Of a stretch of DNA of 64,000 nt, positions 46,295 to 58,232 are shown piece by piece (the stretch's first letter is position 1; each line of letters starts with the position of its first letter). Location: positions 12,207,001 to 12,271,000 of the forward strand of contig NC_081822.1 in the NCBI RefSeq assembly GCF_030704535.1, written 5' to 3'. Below the pieces are notes generated by a model that worked only from the letters and a program-made list of their open reading frames with translations, was not told the DNA's origin and searched no databases. Made by a program: the position numbers and the translations under genes. Source of the stretch: Vitis vinifera (lineage: Eukaryota; Streptophyta; Magnoliopsida; Vitales; Vitaceae).

Positions 46295-48815
46295 ATGCCA
46301 TCTGAGGACACAAAGCGTGTAAAGAAAGAGGAAAACGAAGAGGACGAGAAAATCGTGGGAAAGAAAAAACCCATCAATGCTGGTTCAGGGTCTCGCTCGA
46401 AAGAAGCCAAAGTGAAGAAAGAAGAGCCTGAGGATGATGATTTTGAGAAACCCGTTCCTAAGAAGAATCTGAACAAGACGGACAAGGTTTCTGCCTGCAT
46501 TCCATTTTTATTGTCTTGTTCTTTTAGTTCCCTTTTTCTTGTGCCTGTTTGGTTACTCCAAAAAATGGAGGAAAATAAAAAAATAAAAAAATCTAACTCT
46601 AGTGAGCAAAATGATTAAACTCTGTTGAGTGGATTCTTTCGTTTTCTTAGGCTCAAATGGTGAATAATCTATGTGGAAATTTTGGTGTTATTTCATTTTC
46701 CTACATTTTCTCAGAAACAAAAGGAATGCCTAAAAAGTATTTGTTTTGCATTATTTTTGGTTGGGTGGGTGGGGCGTGAAGGAACAGAAAAAGAAGAAGA
46801 AAAAGAAGGACGATGAGAAGAAGAAGGCAGCTGCAAAAGCTGAGCAAAACGGGAAGAAGAGGGAAAAGAAGGTGTATGATTTGCCTGGACAGAAGCGAGA
46901 CACCCCTGAAGAAGTATGATTTCTTTTTATTTTCTTTGTTAAATTCCCCTAATAAATCTTGTTTGGGGGTTTTTGAGTAATGGGTTTTGTGCATTTTGGT
47001 TTTTCAGAGAGACCCATTGAGGATTTTTTACGAAACCCTGTTTGAGCAAGTGCCTGGTAGTGAAATGGCAGCATTCTGGTGAGAGATTTTTTTTCTGACT
47101 GTGCTATCTGTTTGATGTATAAACGCTCTTTTGGAAATCAATATTTGGTCTACATTTAGGATTTGGAATTGTATTGTCTATCCCTATTGTACAAAGGGAA
47201 ACTTTAATCTATCACTGTCACACAAAACCTTGCTTTAGCAAATTGCACAACCCTGGCTCAACAAAGGGGGATGGAGATGGGACAGGTGAAGCATCTCTGG
47301 ACAAAATGGATAAAAGATTAGAACTGGGAAGGGGGAGAGTAGAAGATAATAAGAATATTGTAACTTGTATGAGGACATGCCAAGTAAAACATCCCTAGAT
47401 AGAGTAGGCCAGGGATTAGAAGGTGTAGGATAAGAACACAGAAAAGGAGGCTTCCCTTGATTAGCTAGCTGATACTGCAGCTCGGTTAGTGGGTTCATTC
47501 GCCGATTTCTGAATGTTTCACCTCTTGATTAAGAATGCAAGACTGAATTTTTAAAAAATAGCTGCAGAAATGTCCCAAAACATGGAATCACTGGAAACCT
47601 TGATTTGTAAATTTGCATGAGAAGGATCTAAACAAACATCGAATCCTTAGCCATTTAGTCTTTAAGAGCCCCAAAATTTAGACTAGTCTGTTGGGAGGAA
47701 AAATCAACTGATGATCAGCAATAGCCCAAAGGCAAATTTGGCCTCACGGACACTGTAAGAAAGGGCTGTTTTTTTAGCATTATATCTGTGCTGTTTGGAG
47801 GCAAAGCTTTTACTAGCAGACCCAACAAGATGCGAATTAGTTGTTCTGTTTCTTCTCAAGTGATGCTTATATATATATATATATATATATATATCTTTCT
47901 GTTCTTTTGGATAATTTTATCCTTCAATTGGAAACTTAATTATGAATTGTAATATGTAATATGCTTATTCTTGTAAGCAAAGGGTTGTTTTACTATTTCT
48001 TCATCCATTATTCTTGAGTAATGCCTTATGGTGCCTCGTTTTCTTAAGCTTCATTACAAATCTCTTACAAGCGTTAAATCTCCTTTTGTTGTCACTTCAC
48101 ATATATAATTGCAATGGAGTGTGTCAATTTTATAATTTATATTTAAATGCACTTGTTTTCATTTTCTATCTCCACACAAAAACCAAAACAGTTACTGTTT
48201 TTGCAAGCAAATGGGAATATTGACCTAAGAGTGGTGGCTGTTTTCACTGTTTTTGTGTGGTCCAAATCTTGATTATGTATTGTCATGGATTCAACCTTGG
48301 GGACGGTAGTGAAGCATGTAAATTCAAACCTGGCTTACTTGCTTGAACGCTTAAGCTAGTGTGCCATGGCCTCTGATCCCGATCCATTCATGCATTCTCA
48401 TTTAAGCTATCTCATTCTTTGTGGCTACCAAGTACTAACCCTCACTTTGAAGGGTGTACATAATGGAACTGTGTATGCCTTGTCAAGTCGACCTTCTACA
48501 TGCTTTCTAATTGCAAATCTACCTAAACATAATTGCAGGATGATGGAATCTGGTTTGCTCCCCAAAGACGTGGCGAAGAAAGTTTATGAGAAGAAACTGA
48601 AGAAGAATCAACAGCAAAAGGTCGCATCACCAGTGAAAGTTGCTGCTGTGAAGAAAACCACTAATTCTGTCACCGTTAAGAAGAAAACATTGTCATCCCC
48701 TGTCTCATCAAAGCAGTCTACAAAGCGCAAGATTGAGGATGGCAGCTCGGAGGAGGATTCAGATGATGACTTGGTTTTATCTAAGAAAATTACCAAGAGA
48801 CAGAGAGTAGCTTAG
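46295..48815 (+). CDS. Lys-rich, probably nuclear protein of unknown function, 223 aa
   Basis: Four exons, 46295-46486, 46782-46913, 47008-47078 and 48539-48815, GT-AG, 672 nt in frame. The protein starts MPSEDTKRVKKEENEEDEK. It has a Lys/Glu-rich N-terminal half with a run of nine or more Lys-rich residues. A compact conserved-looking core follows at about 107-145 (RDPLRIFYETLFEQVPGSEM, then AAFWMMESGLLPKDVAKKVY). A basic tail has an acidic Ser patch (DGSSEEDSDDDLV) and a possible nuclear signal KKITKRQRVA at the very end. The core is split by a 1.46-kb intron. I recognise the DPLRIFYETL...MMESGLLP block as conserved in plants but not its job. The acceptor of exon 2 has a second in-frame AG six bases further on (GAAG/GAACAG), so Glu-Gln could be skipped. 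Confidence 0.82.
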
Positions 48816-49780
48816 TCAAACACCACTCTTCGCCTTGCTAGCAGTACGAAAAGAGGAAACTTTGTAATGGGCCTTGGTTTACTAATGTTTGTAACTTGCT
48901 ATAGAGCATGCGATTATGAGTAATGGCATCTTCATGGCCATGACATTGTCCAACCTAAACTAGAATTGAAGGCATTCCATTGCCATTTTCCAGAATGTGA
49001 AGTTGTTCCCTGTTGAGAATCTCCTGAAGTTGCAGACCGAGGCCAGTCCATAATGACATTGGGTGGACTAGGCTTAGGCCAGTATTAGAGAAGGTGGTCT
49101 GGGATGCTTGCCTCCCTTGTCCAGCCCACGCTAGAATCCGCTGCAAAAGTAGTCAGCCCCTACAAATGCATCTACGTTTTAACTTTTAAATACATGATCT
49201 ACAGCAGATTTTTGTTACAAATCAAAAAAATACAGAGACAGCACCCTTTTATTCTCCATTGCTGGATGGGTATATAGTAGATTTTTCTTTCCTTTGAATA
49301 GGCAAGAGGAGATTCTCTGACGAACTCTGATAATGGAAACTTTCCCTGTTTTTTAATGATCACAATGTGAAATTAAATTTATATTTATAATTTTCTTTAA
49401 GAAATAGGATTTTTATAAAAATAGGCTTAAAAAAGTACATTAATGGCTTTATTAAAATTCAAAATCAAGAAAAGAATATCCATGTCCCAATTTGAAGGGG
49501 TACGACTTGCCTATTAAAATCTGTCAAGCCCAAGATAAAATAAAATATAAAAAGGGGAGTTTCAGAAAGTAAAGAAAAAGGGAAAACCCTAGTGGGCCAG
49601 AAGAGGACACGTGGCGCCAAGGAGGTTTCCTTTCCAAATAAAAGACTAGTGAATTGTGATGAAGCTTTTGTAGGTTTTAGTCTCGCTCTTTGCTCCTCCT
49701 CCTCCTCTCGGAGTCTCTGTCTTCTGAGACTCCTTCCTTTTGCTTCGTCTTCATCTGGTAGGCTGTAGGGTGAGCTCAGA
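48816..49780. other. Spacer with the promoter of the next gene
   Basis: About 960 bases. The left part is 3' UTR of the Lys-rich protein gene and the right part is promoter and 5' UTR of the gene at 49781, with an ACGT-type word (GACACGTGGCG) near 49607. No further gene is seen. Confidence 0.45.
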
Positions 49781-51028
49781 ATGAAAGAGGAGGAGCAGAG
49801 CACCAGTTTTCGGGAGTCCTTTGATGATGATGAAAAGCGAGTGGCCGAAATTCTGCAACAATTCTCAGAGCTTGTTATGGAATACGAGTACAACACAGGT
49901 TTTCTTCCGTTGTGGGGTTCTAAAGCTTTAAGATCCGTGCTCGTCAACATCCCCCCTCCTTCTAACAAATCATCTCAACTTCCTCTGCCTTCTCTCCCAA
50001 TTCTTCCTTGTACAGAGAGTAGACCACTGAGCAATGGTCTGTCTCCAATCCCCGAATCACACCCTTTTTCCTCCTATGCTCGCCCTGCTAACACCCGCCT
50101 GCATCCCAAGAAAAAATCTCCTAAGATTACGCTGATGGTAAATCCTGTTTTCTTGGATTCTCCTCTATATCCATGTTTATCCATGACTGCCAGTGGGTGC
50201 GATATTATCTTTGATCTGTTTTTGGAAAACATCCGACGATTGAGAATCTAATTTTCTTTTTCACTTATACCAAACAGAGGTTTAGGGTTTCCCCTGTTTA
50301 TTCTTACTTGTGTTCGTTTTTCTTAGAAAAAGAGGCAACTCTTGAGGATCTTGGAGGACGAACTCATTCAAGAGGTAAGGGGCTACTTCTTTTCAATGCT
50401 AAATTTTTGGCTTTGTTTTTCCGGTAGAGTTTGATGGAAACTGATTATTGTAAGATTGCAATGGAACAGGCGGCGGCCATTGTGGAGCCCCAACTAGAGG
50501 TATCTCTCAAATCCAATCAATCCTTTACCGTTCCAGTTGGTTAGATTTCAGTTAAAAATGGAAAAAAAAATGAAAAAAAAATAGTACCACTTTGTGCCTA
50601 AGGTTAAAAATGGCGTTTTGACTTCATTAAATTCTTGTTAAGTCAAAAAAAAAAAAAAAAAAAAGTTTTGATTTACTATTGTTATTATAATTCTTTTTTT
50701 TTTTTTTTTTTTTAATGTTTTACAGTTGAATAATATTTCAGTGGGTGGGACAACATCCCATTTGATTGAAGATGTGAATGGTGAAAAAGAAACACAAGGT
50801 GGATTGTGTAGGGAAAAAGGTTCATTGTTGGAGTATAGAATTGGAATTGATACGAGTACTGAGATGAGACCTCTTCCTAATCAGAACTTGATTCCAAATG
50901 ACACTCTTTTAATGGGTTGCTTCATTCATCCGATTCAACTCAGCAAAGAAGCTATCTATGCTGAGGCCAGAAGAAGAAGAAAGCTTGAGATGCAAAGGGC
51001 GAAGAGCTCCAAGCGCCCTCGCACGTGA
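49781..51028 (+). CDS. Unknown protein, 245 aa, distant relative of the EAR-motif gene at 53.8-55.8 kb
   Basis: Four exons, 49781-50137, 50327-50374, 50470-50499 and 50726-51028, GT-AG, 738 nt in frame. It starts MKEEEQSTSFRESFDDDEKR. The block RESFDDDEKRVAEILQQFSE, then PLWGSKALRS and a Pro/Ser-rich stretch, parallels SRESFFDDNELEVSEILIQI, VPWGVRKRRS and the Pro/Ser stretch of the leftward gene that starts at 55760, so the two look like paralogues. The rest differs: this one has a short helical piece (KKRQLLRILEDELIQEAAA) and a C-terminal basic stretch (EARRRRKLEMQRAKSSKRPRT) that may be a nuclear signal. No EAR motif is visible. Function is unknown. A 30-base micro-exon (50470-50499) is unusual but in frame. 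Confidence 0.75.
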
Positions 51029-53787
51029 CTATCATCCCACCATTTTTTCCTTTTCTCGTTTGCAAATAACATTGAAAATTGTGGCATTCTTGTTTTTAGG
51101 TCATTCCAAATCACATCTAAGAATGTTCTTTTTTCTTTTCAATTGAATTGATGGAAGCTTACTCTTCTTATTTTTATTCAAATTTCGAATTTGGGTAGAA
51201 GAGAAATCTTCCCTTTTTTTTTCTTTTTTTTATCTACAGGAATTAAAAATAAATATCAATACTTGAATTATTTATCAATTTGAATTTCCTCTTATTTGCG
51301 CTTTTTTCTTTTATTTTTAATGTAAATGTCTTTACAATTTCAAGTATTTATAGATTTTAAAAAAGAGAGTTATGTTTATATGTAAATAATGAAGGTATTT
51401 TTATCAAAATGAGATAAAAAAAAAATGAAAAAGAGTTAAATTTACAAACTTAGATTTTCAATGATCTTTTTAATCAAATAACTTATTTTTTTATTCCACA
51501 TATCATATGAAGGCCTTTTTTCAACCGGTTACCCATCAAAAGTCTAAATATTCATTCTACTACTAGGTCAATCCAAATAATAATAGTGTGAAAAATATAA
51601 ACTTAAATAATATATATTAGCAAAATTATTAAATTGATCAATCTAGATTAAATTTGTGTTATAAGTGTTGACTTAAAAACATTCAAGTCAAATCCACATG
51701 ACATGAATTTGATTTAAATCCAATTGTATTTTGTCCAAACTCGAAAAAAATGTGTTCAACTTGAGTTATGTTTTGTCACCCTCGTTATAATCATTATCCC
51801 TATTTATCACCTTGTTTTTCTTTAATGTTTTAAGCCTTTGCAAATTTTTACAATTTTACTTATAAATTTTTGAGCATATTCCCAATGTTTTTTCTTTTTA
51901 ATCAACATTTGAGAATAAATTGACTAATTATTTTTAAAAATATACTATATCAATAAATTATGATTAATTAACTATTTGTCACTAAAATTTTGTCATAGTT
52001 TTTAAAGAATTTTTTTTTCATCCTTTTATTTTATTTAAATTACTTATTTATTAATCTTATAATTTATTTCTTTCAAATCAATGTTTTTAATATCGATTTT
52101 TCTTTGTTTAAACTTTTTTTTTAATAATAAAGTTATATTATCTATATGGAATTTATATCTACCTCCTCAATTTCCCTTACCTTCTCAAATTCCCTTTCCT
52201 AATATATTTTCGAATACTCATTTTGTAAATACATGTAAAATGAGTATGAAGTTTTAATATATATATATTGGAAAAATATTTTTTAAAAATTAAAATTAAA
52301 ATAAAACCTTTGTGGTTAAAATTAATAAAGTGAAAAATACTAGGGAGGGTTTTGGTTTCACTATTCAATACTAGGAAGAATACAAAAGATAAAATTATTT
52401 ATTTTAAAAAAATGATAGTAAAATTCTTAAATTCTTTCCATGGTTAAACATAAATTAAACTTTAAATTTGAAAATTGATTCACAATGTGTACAATCTAAG
52501 CTACACATTAAATAGAATCATTTTATTCCACAAAGATTCCACTCGTCTAGAAAACCAAATAGTATATTAGAGAAGCAAAAACTTTAAGTTGCTTCCTACA
52601 CCAAAAGGAAATAAATTCCTCCGATTATTTTTATGCTGCATTTTGTCTTCCTCTTAATTTTGAAGTGATTCTTATTATTTTAATTCATTTTGATAATTTT
52701 TTTGTCACTATAAATTATTAAATTATTTTTATTTTTTATAATGCTTGAAGTATAGTCTCAATTTTTTTTTGCATTCACATATATACCTAGTTGTTTTTAA
52801 AAACTATTTTTTAAAAAATATATTATTTTAAAAATATGGATACTAACATCTTTGTAAAAGCACAATTATTATTATTTGTTGCTTTAAACTTATTTTAATT
52901 GTTTTAACTTATCAATATAAAAATTAAATAATTTAAAAATATATAAATTTTTAACTAATTTTAATTATATTTATTTTTCTTTAAAAAAAATTATAACAAT
53001 CAAACATGAGAAAATCTTTTTTTAATTTTTTTTCTATTGAACTAAAGACAACCTAAAAAACAAAAGTAAGAAAGTATGTCATATGAATTTTGATTGCTCT
53101 TAGACTTTAAGGAGAGGATGTCACTCTACTTTTAAAACTGAAAAATTAGTAATTAAAATTTTTGAAAATATAAATATAAACAAAAAAGGGAAAGGAAAAT
53201 TTATTTAAAAAATTAATGGCAAAATTTAGTAAAGAGGAAATTGTAAGGAAAAGTAGTTGTTTAATCTCACCAAATTTTCTATGCAATCATCAGTTTTCCA
53301 TGTCCACATTTAAACGATACGATATGGATGTCTATTTAAGTAACAAGCAGTCAATTCCTTAAACAACTTGGATTGTGCCCTTCTTATTTATAGCTTTCAC
53401 GAGCTTGTTTGGTGAGGGACTCACTTGGCCAAGTCCATGGAATATGAGAAAACATAAGGATCCCTTTTTCATATTCCATCCTCAACAGTCAACACTCATT
53501 GCCACTCTTCATTCACCGCTATGCTCAACTGCTATGGCTCCATGTCTTCTATATATAAGCACAGATGAAAATGCAGAGCAACACCAAAATTAATAATTGT
53601 TTACAATTGTTGCATTGCGACAGTCACTGTATATTCAAGAATTGATTTGTATCCTGCTTATTACTAAATTTGTTGAAGAGATGAAATACAACAACAAAGG
53701 TATATCTATTGTATCAGAGATTGAATCCATCATAAAAATTCTGGGAAAATAAAACTTCCATTGAAGAGGTGAACCAATTTTGAACCG
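51029..53787. other. AT-rich region between convergent genes, no gene
   Basis: About 2.75 kb of AT-rich sequence. Its right part (52864-53242) is the left arm of a long inverted repeat whose right arm lies at 56193-56630 (separate entry). No coding frame is supported. Confidence 0.5.
52864..53242. repeat. Left arm of a long inverted repeat
   Basis: Read in reverse complement, 56193-56630 follows this stretch closely. It shares, in order, AAACTTATTTTAATTGTTTT, ACTAATTTTAATTATATTT, GAACTAAAGA, GTAAGAAAGTATGTCAT, AGGAGAGGATGTCACTCTAC and GTAAAGAGGAAATTG. The right arm has about 60 extra bases in its middle. The pair encloses the whole EAR-motif gene. Parts also resemble 12.7-12.9 kb, so at least part of the arm is a dispersed repeat. 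Confidence 0.8.
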
Positions 53788-55760
53788 CTAACCAAGCGAG
53801 AGGATAGAGGGACTTGAACCGCCTTTGGGATTCTTCACTTTGTAAATTTGAAGCCTCTTCTTCCTGGCCTGAGCAGCTGCAGCCCTATTCAGTTGTGTGG
53901 TATCAGCGTTCAGAGCAATACTGAGGTTGAGATCCAACGACGCAACTAGTTCCGGTCCAAGAGTCTCCTCCGGGGAGACGTTAAGATCAGGTATAACACG
54001 TGGGCCCATAGGGTTGGCCACCAAAGCACTGGCTGGGGCAGAGTCGTGAAGGAGGAGTGGCAGTGGCTGTTGATGATGGTCTTGCTCTCTGCTCTCCACT
54101 CTGGCTTCGGTTATTGCCGTATCAAGATTCAACTGTAATCACCAAAGTAAAATTCAAATTAGTTTAGACCCCACTTCAGAAAAGTTCAACAGGAGGAGAA
54201 AAAAAAATACCTTAAAAAAAGTAGAAGAAAAAAAGAGTTTGGAGAAGGTTTTATTTCAAAGTACCTGTTGTTTTTTTGCCTTTAATTCTGAGCTGAGAGC
54301 TTTCAACTGGTTGTAGAACCGCTCGACATTCTCAATTTCCTGATTTAATTTTAAGCAAATATTAGAAGCAATTTAAAGATAATGCCCTTTTTTGGAAAAA
54401 AAAACAAACCCTCAGATTAACAAACTCACCGTCATTAGCGACTCCTTCTGATGAGTCAAATCCTCAACCATCTTCAACAAATTTTCCTTCTTTTGGACAT
54501 TTTCCTTCTTCTGGACAACAAGAAAAGTAGTCACAAAGATGTCAGATTTTTTTTTTTTTTTATCTCTACTAAATCTAAAAATCAAAAGGGCCACCCTATT
54601 CTCCCACTCGGGCATCAAGAAGCCTTTTCTGAAGTTGCCCTCCAGACGAGAGAATCCCTAAAAAGGCCCTATTTTCCTCTGCCACTCTCAATCCTCGCAG
54701 GTACTAATCTAATCATGTTATTATTTTTATTTTATTTTTGCAACCCCCGTTTGATTCCCAAGAAAATCCATCCCACATTCGATTTCCGGGAAAATTCATC
54801 CTCGTTTGATTTCCGAGAAAATCCATGCAAAACCCCCAAGGAAAACCAAAAAAATTGTTTTTTTTTTTTTGCTCCCTGTGTTTTCTGGATCTGTTCAAGG
54901 GTCTCTTCGCTTTTGTGCCATTGGATTTAAATTTCACGAACCCTAAATCCACGATTTTTGAGCCAGGCCGAAAAACACAACCTTTGCCTGCAAATCATGA
55001 TCAGATTACCAAATAACATCTTATGTTTTTTATAAAAAAAATTGGACAGATTTTGAATCCTGTGCGCGGGCTGGACTGGTAGGAAATATCGGGAAATTCC
55101 CCGAAAAATCGGTAAAAATACCGATAAATTCGGTGATATTTTGGAAAATTACCGAAATTTCCATCGGCCGATAATCGGTGACGAATATTTTGTCGGCCGA
55201 TAAGCGGTATTTCGGATAAATATCGCCGAAATTTTCCGACATTTCAATCCTTGAATACAGGAACAGGACATGGGTACTTAATAAGACATAGTATTTCAAA
55301 TATCAAGAACTGAAAACAAAAATCGGAAAGTAAAAAAACGGAAACCACACAGTAAACGAATGATTTCGAAATCAGAAATATTTGTGAAAGATACCTTTTT
55401 AGATGAAACACTCTTCTTAGAGCGCTTAGACTTGCCATCAGTTTCGCTGGGGGAGAAGGAGAGAGGCGTGGCAGGGCTGGAAGGTTCGACCTTCGCTTGA
55501 GGATCATCATCGTCACAAGTCGGACCCACACAAGTCCCGGGAAGATGAGGCGACGACGATGAAGGAACAGAAGGCGGATATAAGTCAGGATCAATGGCAG
55601 ATCTTCTCTTCCTAACGCCCCAAGGGACTACAAGACGATTGCGATTCTCAGCTTGGAAGATTATGAGGGGAATTTGGATCAGAATTTCAGAAACCTCCAA
55701 TTCATTATCATCAAAGAAGCTCTCTCGAGAGTCGCAAGGACTGCAACTCTTTCTCTTCAT
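53788..55760 (-). CDS. EAR-motif protein of unknown function, probable transcriptional repressor, 288 aa
   Basis: Four exons on the minus strand: 55760-55395, 54510-54430, 54339-54265 and 54132-53788, GT-AG, 867 nt in frame. It starts MKRKSCSPCDSRESFFDDNE, with a possible nuclear signal VRKRRSA, a Pro/Ser-rich stretch, and a basic SKRSKKSVSSKK end to exon 1. Exons 2-3 give a leucine/charged helical coiled-coil stretch (KKENLLKMVEDLTHQKESL, NVERFYNQLKALSSELK). The last exon carries DLNV (about residues 223-226) and a classic EAR core LDLNL (about 240-244), then RKKRLQIYK. EAR motifs recruit TOPLESS-type co-repressors, so a repressor role is inferred; no DNA-binding domain is recognised. A distant paralogue lies at 49781 and a broken one at 57.7 kb. 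Intron 1 (884 bases) contains an ATCGG-rich repeat. Confidence 0.82.
55062..55258. repeat. CCGAT/ATCGG-rich repeat in intron 1 of the EAR-motif gene
   Basis: About 195 bases packed with ATCGG, CCGAT, CGGAAA and CCGAAA words (for example ATCGGCCGATAATCGG-like pieces near 55165 and 55195). The density is far above background, and the block has a sharp edge at TTTCAATCCTTG. It looks like a small dispersed repeat; the class is not known to me. Confidence 0.6.
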
Positions 55761-55844
55761 TGTGGCTCCAAGGATTCACAGATTGTGACTCAAAATCAAC
55801 AAGAAACGATGAAGTCTGGACTGAAGAAGTAAAAAAGGGGAATG

Positions 55845-55898
<54 letters not shown>

Positions 55899-56192
55899 CG
55901 GGAGCGCGAGAGAGAGCAAAAAGGGGAAGCAGGAAGTGAAATGGAATGTCTCAGTTTTTAAGATTAAGCGTCATTCAAAACACGCAGGACCAGCCGGAAA
56001 AACTGAAAAAGTGATTATATCTATTTTCTAAAAGATTTGCGAATATAATTTGTTATTTTTTTATTTTTTTATTTTTTTATTTTTGGAAGATTTGGTTTGG
56101 AGGGTATTTGAAGTTTGATTATGTTTGAGAAATAGAAATAAAAATAGAATTAGAGACAATCTGGGAATGTTAAGAGGATGAAGTCTCCTACT
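55761..56192. promoter_or_regulatory. 5' UTR and promoter of the EAR-motif gene with a GA/CT tract
   Basis: A GA run of about 45 bases at 55846-55890 (CT on the gene strand) lies about 90 bases before the start codon at 55760. CT/GA tracts in plant leaders or core promoters can bind GAGA-type (BBR/BPC) factors and are prone to length variation. No clear TATA box was assigned. Confidence 0.5.
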
Positions 56193-56630
56193 CAATTTCC
56201 TCTTTACTAAATTTTACCGTTAATTTTTTAAATAAATTTTCCTTTCCCTTTTTTGTTTATATATATATTTTCAGAAATTTTAGTTACTAATTTTTCAGTT
56301 TTAAAAGTAGAGTGACATCCTCTCCTTAAAATCTAAGAGCAATTAAAATTCACATGACATACTTTCTTACTTTTATTTTTAAAAGGAAACAAATAATAAT
56401 GTATTTTATTATGGAATAAAAACTTATTAAAAAGTTTGTAATTTTTATCTTATCTTTAGTTCAAAAGAAAAAAAAATGATTTTCTCATTTGATTATTATA
56501 AAAAAAATTCAAAGAAAATTAAATATAATTAAAATTAGTAATTTTTTTATATATTTTAAAATTATTTGATTTTTATATTTATAAGTTAAAACAATTAAAA
56601 TAAGTTTCAAGTAACAAATAAAAATAATTT
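56193..56630. repeat. Right arm of the long inverted repeat
   Basis: Inverted relative to 52864-53242 (evidence given there). Beyond the arm, 56614-56700 is also matched in the same direction by the last 105 bases of the window (63894-64000), where a third copy of the repeat family starts and runs out of the window. Confidence 0.8.
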
Positions 56631-57700
56631 AACAATTTTAATTTTATTTTGCATTTTTTTTTTACTTTTTTTTTTCTATTTTTCCCATTGTATTTTCCCT
56701 CAAATTTTCCTAGAATCAAATATAACTTTAAATTATTTCCTAAAAGTATAAAAATTTAAAATTTTTTACTTCCTTGGATTTTATAATGTTAATATAAATT
56801 TTAAAAACTATAAAATAAGTACTTATTTTTACATAAAATATTAAAACTACAACTTGAATAAATTGAATCTAAGCGAAACCTAAAAATTATGATTAAAGAA
56901 CTTTAGAATACTTTGTTGATAAAAAATATATAATAAATGTGTACATATAATAAAAGACTTAAACTCTTTTTTGTGTTAAAAAAAGTTAAATTTTATTTAT
57001 TTTAAAATTCATTTTAAATGAAATATTATTATTATTATTTTTTATTTCGATGACTATTTTTTTATCATTACCTATTTCAAAGGTGAATATAAATACTAAA
57101 AAATGAGTATAAATTATTTATTTCAAAACTTTTAGTATACTTCTTATAAATTTACCACATTTATTATTATATTTTTTATTTTAATTATATAATTTATTAT
57201 AAATAATGAGTTATTTATATGTAGATTTATGATTAAACAAAATTTAGCTTTATCCTAACTCTCAAATAAATAATGAAAACTATTTAGGATACGGTGGATT
57301 CTTGAAAAATATTAAGAAAAGAGAAAAAAAATATTAAAAAAATTTATTCTACTTTATTTAAATAATTTTAAAAATGAGATAGAAAATAAAAAAGAAATAA
57401 GGTATTATAAATGTTTTAAAATATTTTCCTGAAAAAAAAAAAAGAAATAAGAAAGTTTTTAAAAAATATATTTATTTAAAATTTAACGTTATTTCTTTCA
57501 ATGCTTTTTTGGCTTTCTAATCCCTGCTCTTAGAAACGTTTTTAGTAACTAAATCTACTATATATTATTTAAAATGTATTATAATGATTGCAATTTTGCA
57601 ACGGTAAGAAAGACTACTTTCAAGATTTCGCTCCCAGCTGGCGCTCGCTCTCTACCTCTCTTTTTCCGTCGTCCATCCCCGTGTTCATTCTTCAGTTGAG
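56631..57700. other. AT-rich spacer
   Basis: No gene. Mostly A/T words and poly-T runs, becoming less AT-rich from about 57.6 kb, where the gene relic starts. Confidence 0.5.
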
Positions 57701-58232
57701 AGGTTGCTGACATCCTTCTACTGATTCCTCACATAATCTTCGAATTTGAGTCTCGTCTTCCATTGACTTGGGCTTTAGGAGGAAGAGATCGGCCATTGAT
57801 CCAAGCTTGTCTTTGGCTCCTACATGTGCGAATGTTTCCAGTCCTACCATGCCGCTCTCCTTCTTCCCCAGCGAATCGGATGAGAAATGTAAGCGCACAA
57901 AGGTTTCATATAAAAAGGTATAGTTCATAACTCCTCTGGTTTTTTGATAGTTTACTTTTTTCTATTCTGATTTTCTCTTTTGTCGTTCTATATATTTGAA
58001 ATTTCATGTCTTATTATTTTTTTTATGAATTATTGACAAAAAGAAAAAGAAGAATATGACATTTTTGGGATTTCTTGTTTCTGCAGAAGAAGGAAGATTT
58101 CTTTTTCTTGAAATTTTATTTATTTTTTCAAAATAGGATCATCAAATTGTTTTTAATATTATCAAGAATGTGAATCTGTTGTGCGGCACGTTGAAAGCTC
58201 TCAACTTAGAATTCAAGGCAAGAAAACAACAG
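57700..58232 (+). pseudogene. Decayed third copy of the EAR-motif gene family (N-terminal and coiled-coil parts)
   Basis: At 57768-57917 the plus strand reads LGFRRKRSAIDPSLSLAPTC..., then TMPLSFFPSESDEKCKR and ends YKK before a GT donor. This parallels VRKRRSAIDPDLYPP..., TPLSFSPSETDGKSKR and SSKK at the end of exon 1 in the gene starting at 55760. CTGCAG at 58081-58086 followed by AAGAAGGAAGAT matches the start of its exon 2, then breaks off. At 58137-58232 comes LKALNLEFKARKQQ followed by GT, matching LKALSSELKAKKQQ at the end of its exon 3. The reading frame upstream of 57768 meets a TGA, the N-terminal block is missing, and no EAR exon was found downstream. So it is a relic, divergent from its parent-like neighbour. 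Confidence 0.72.
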
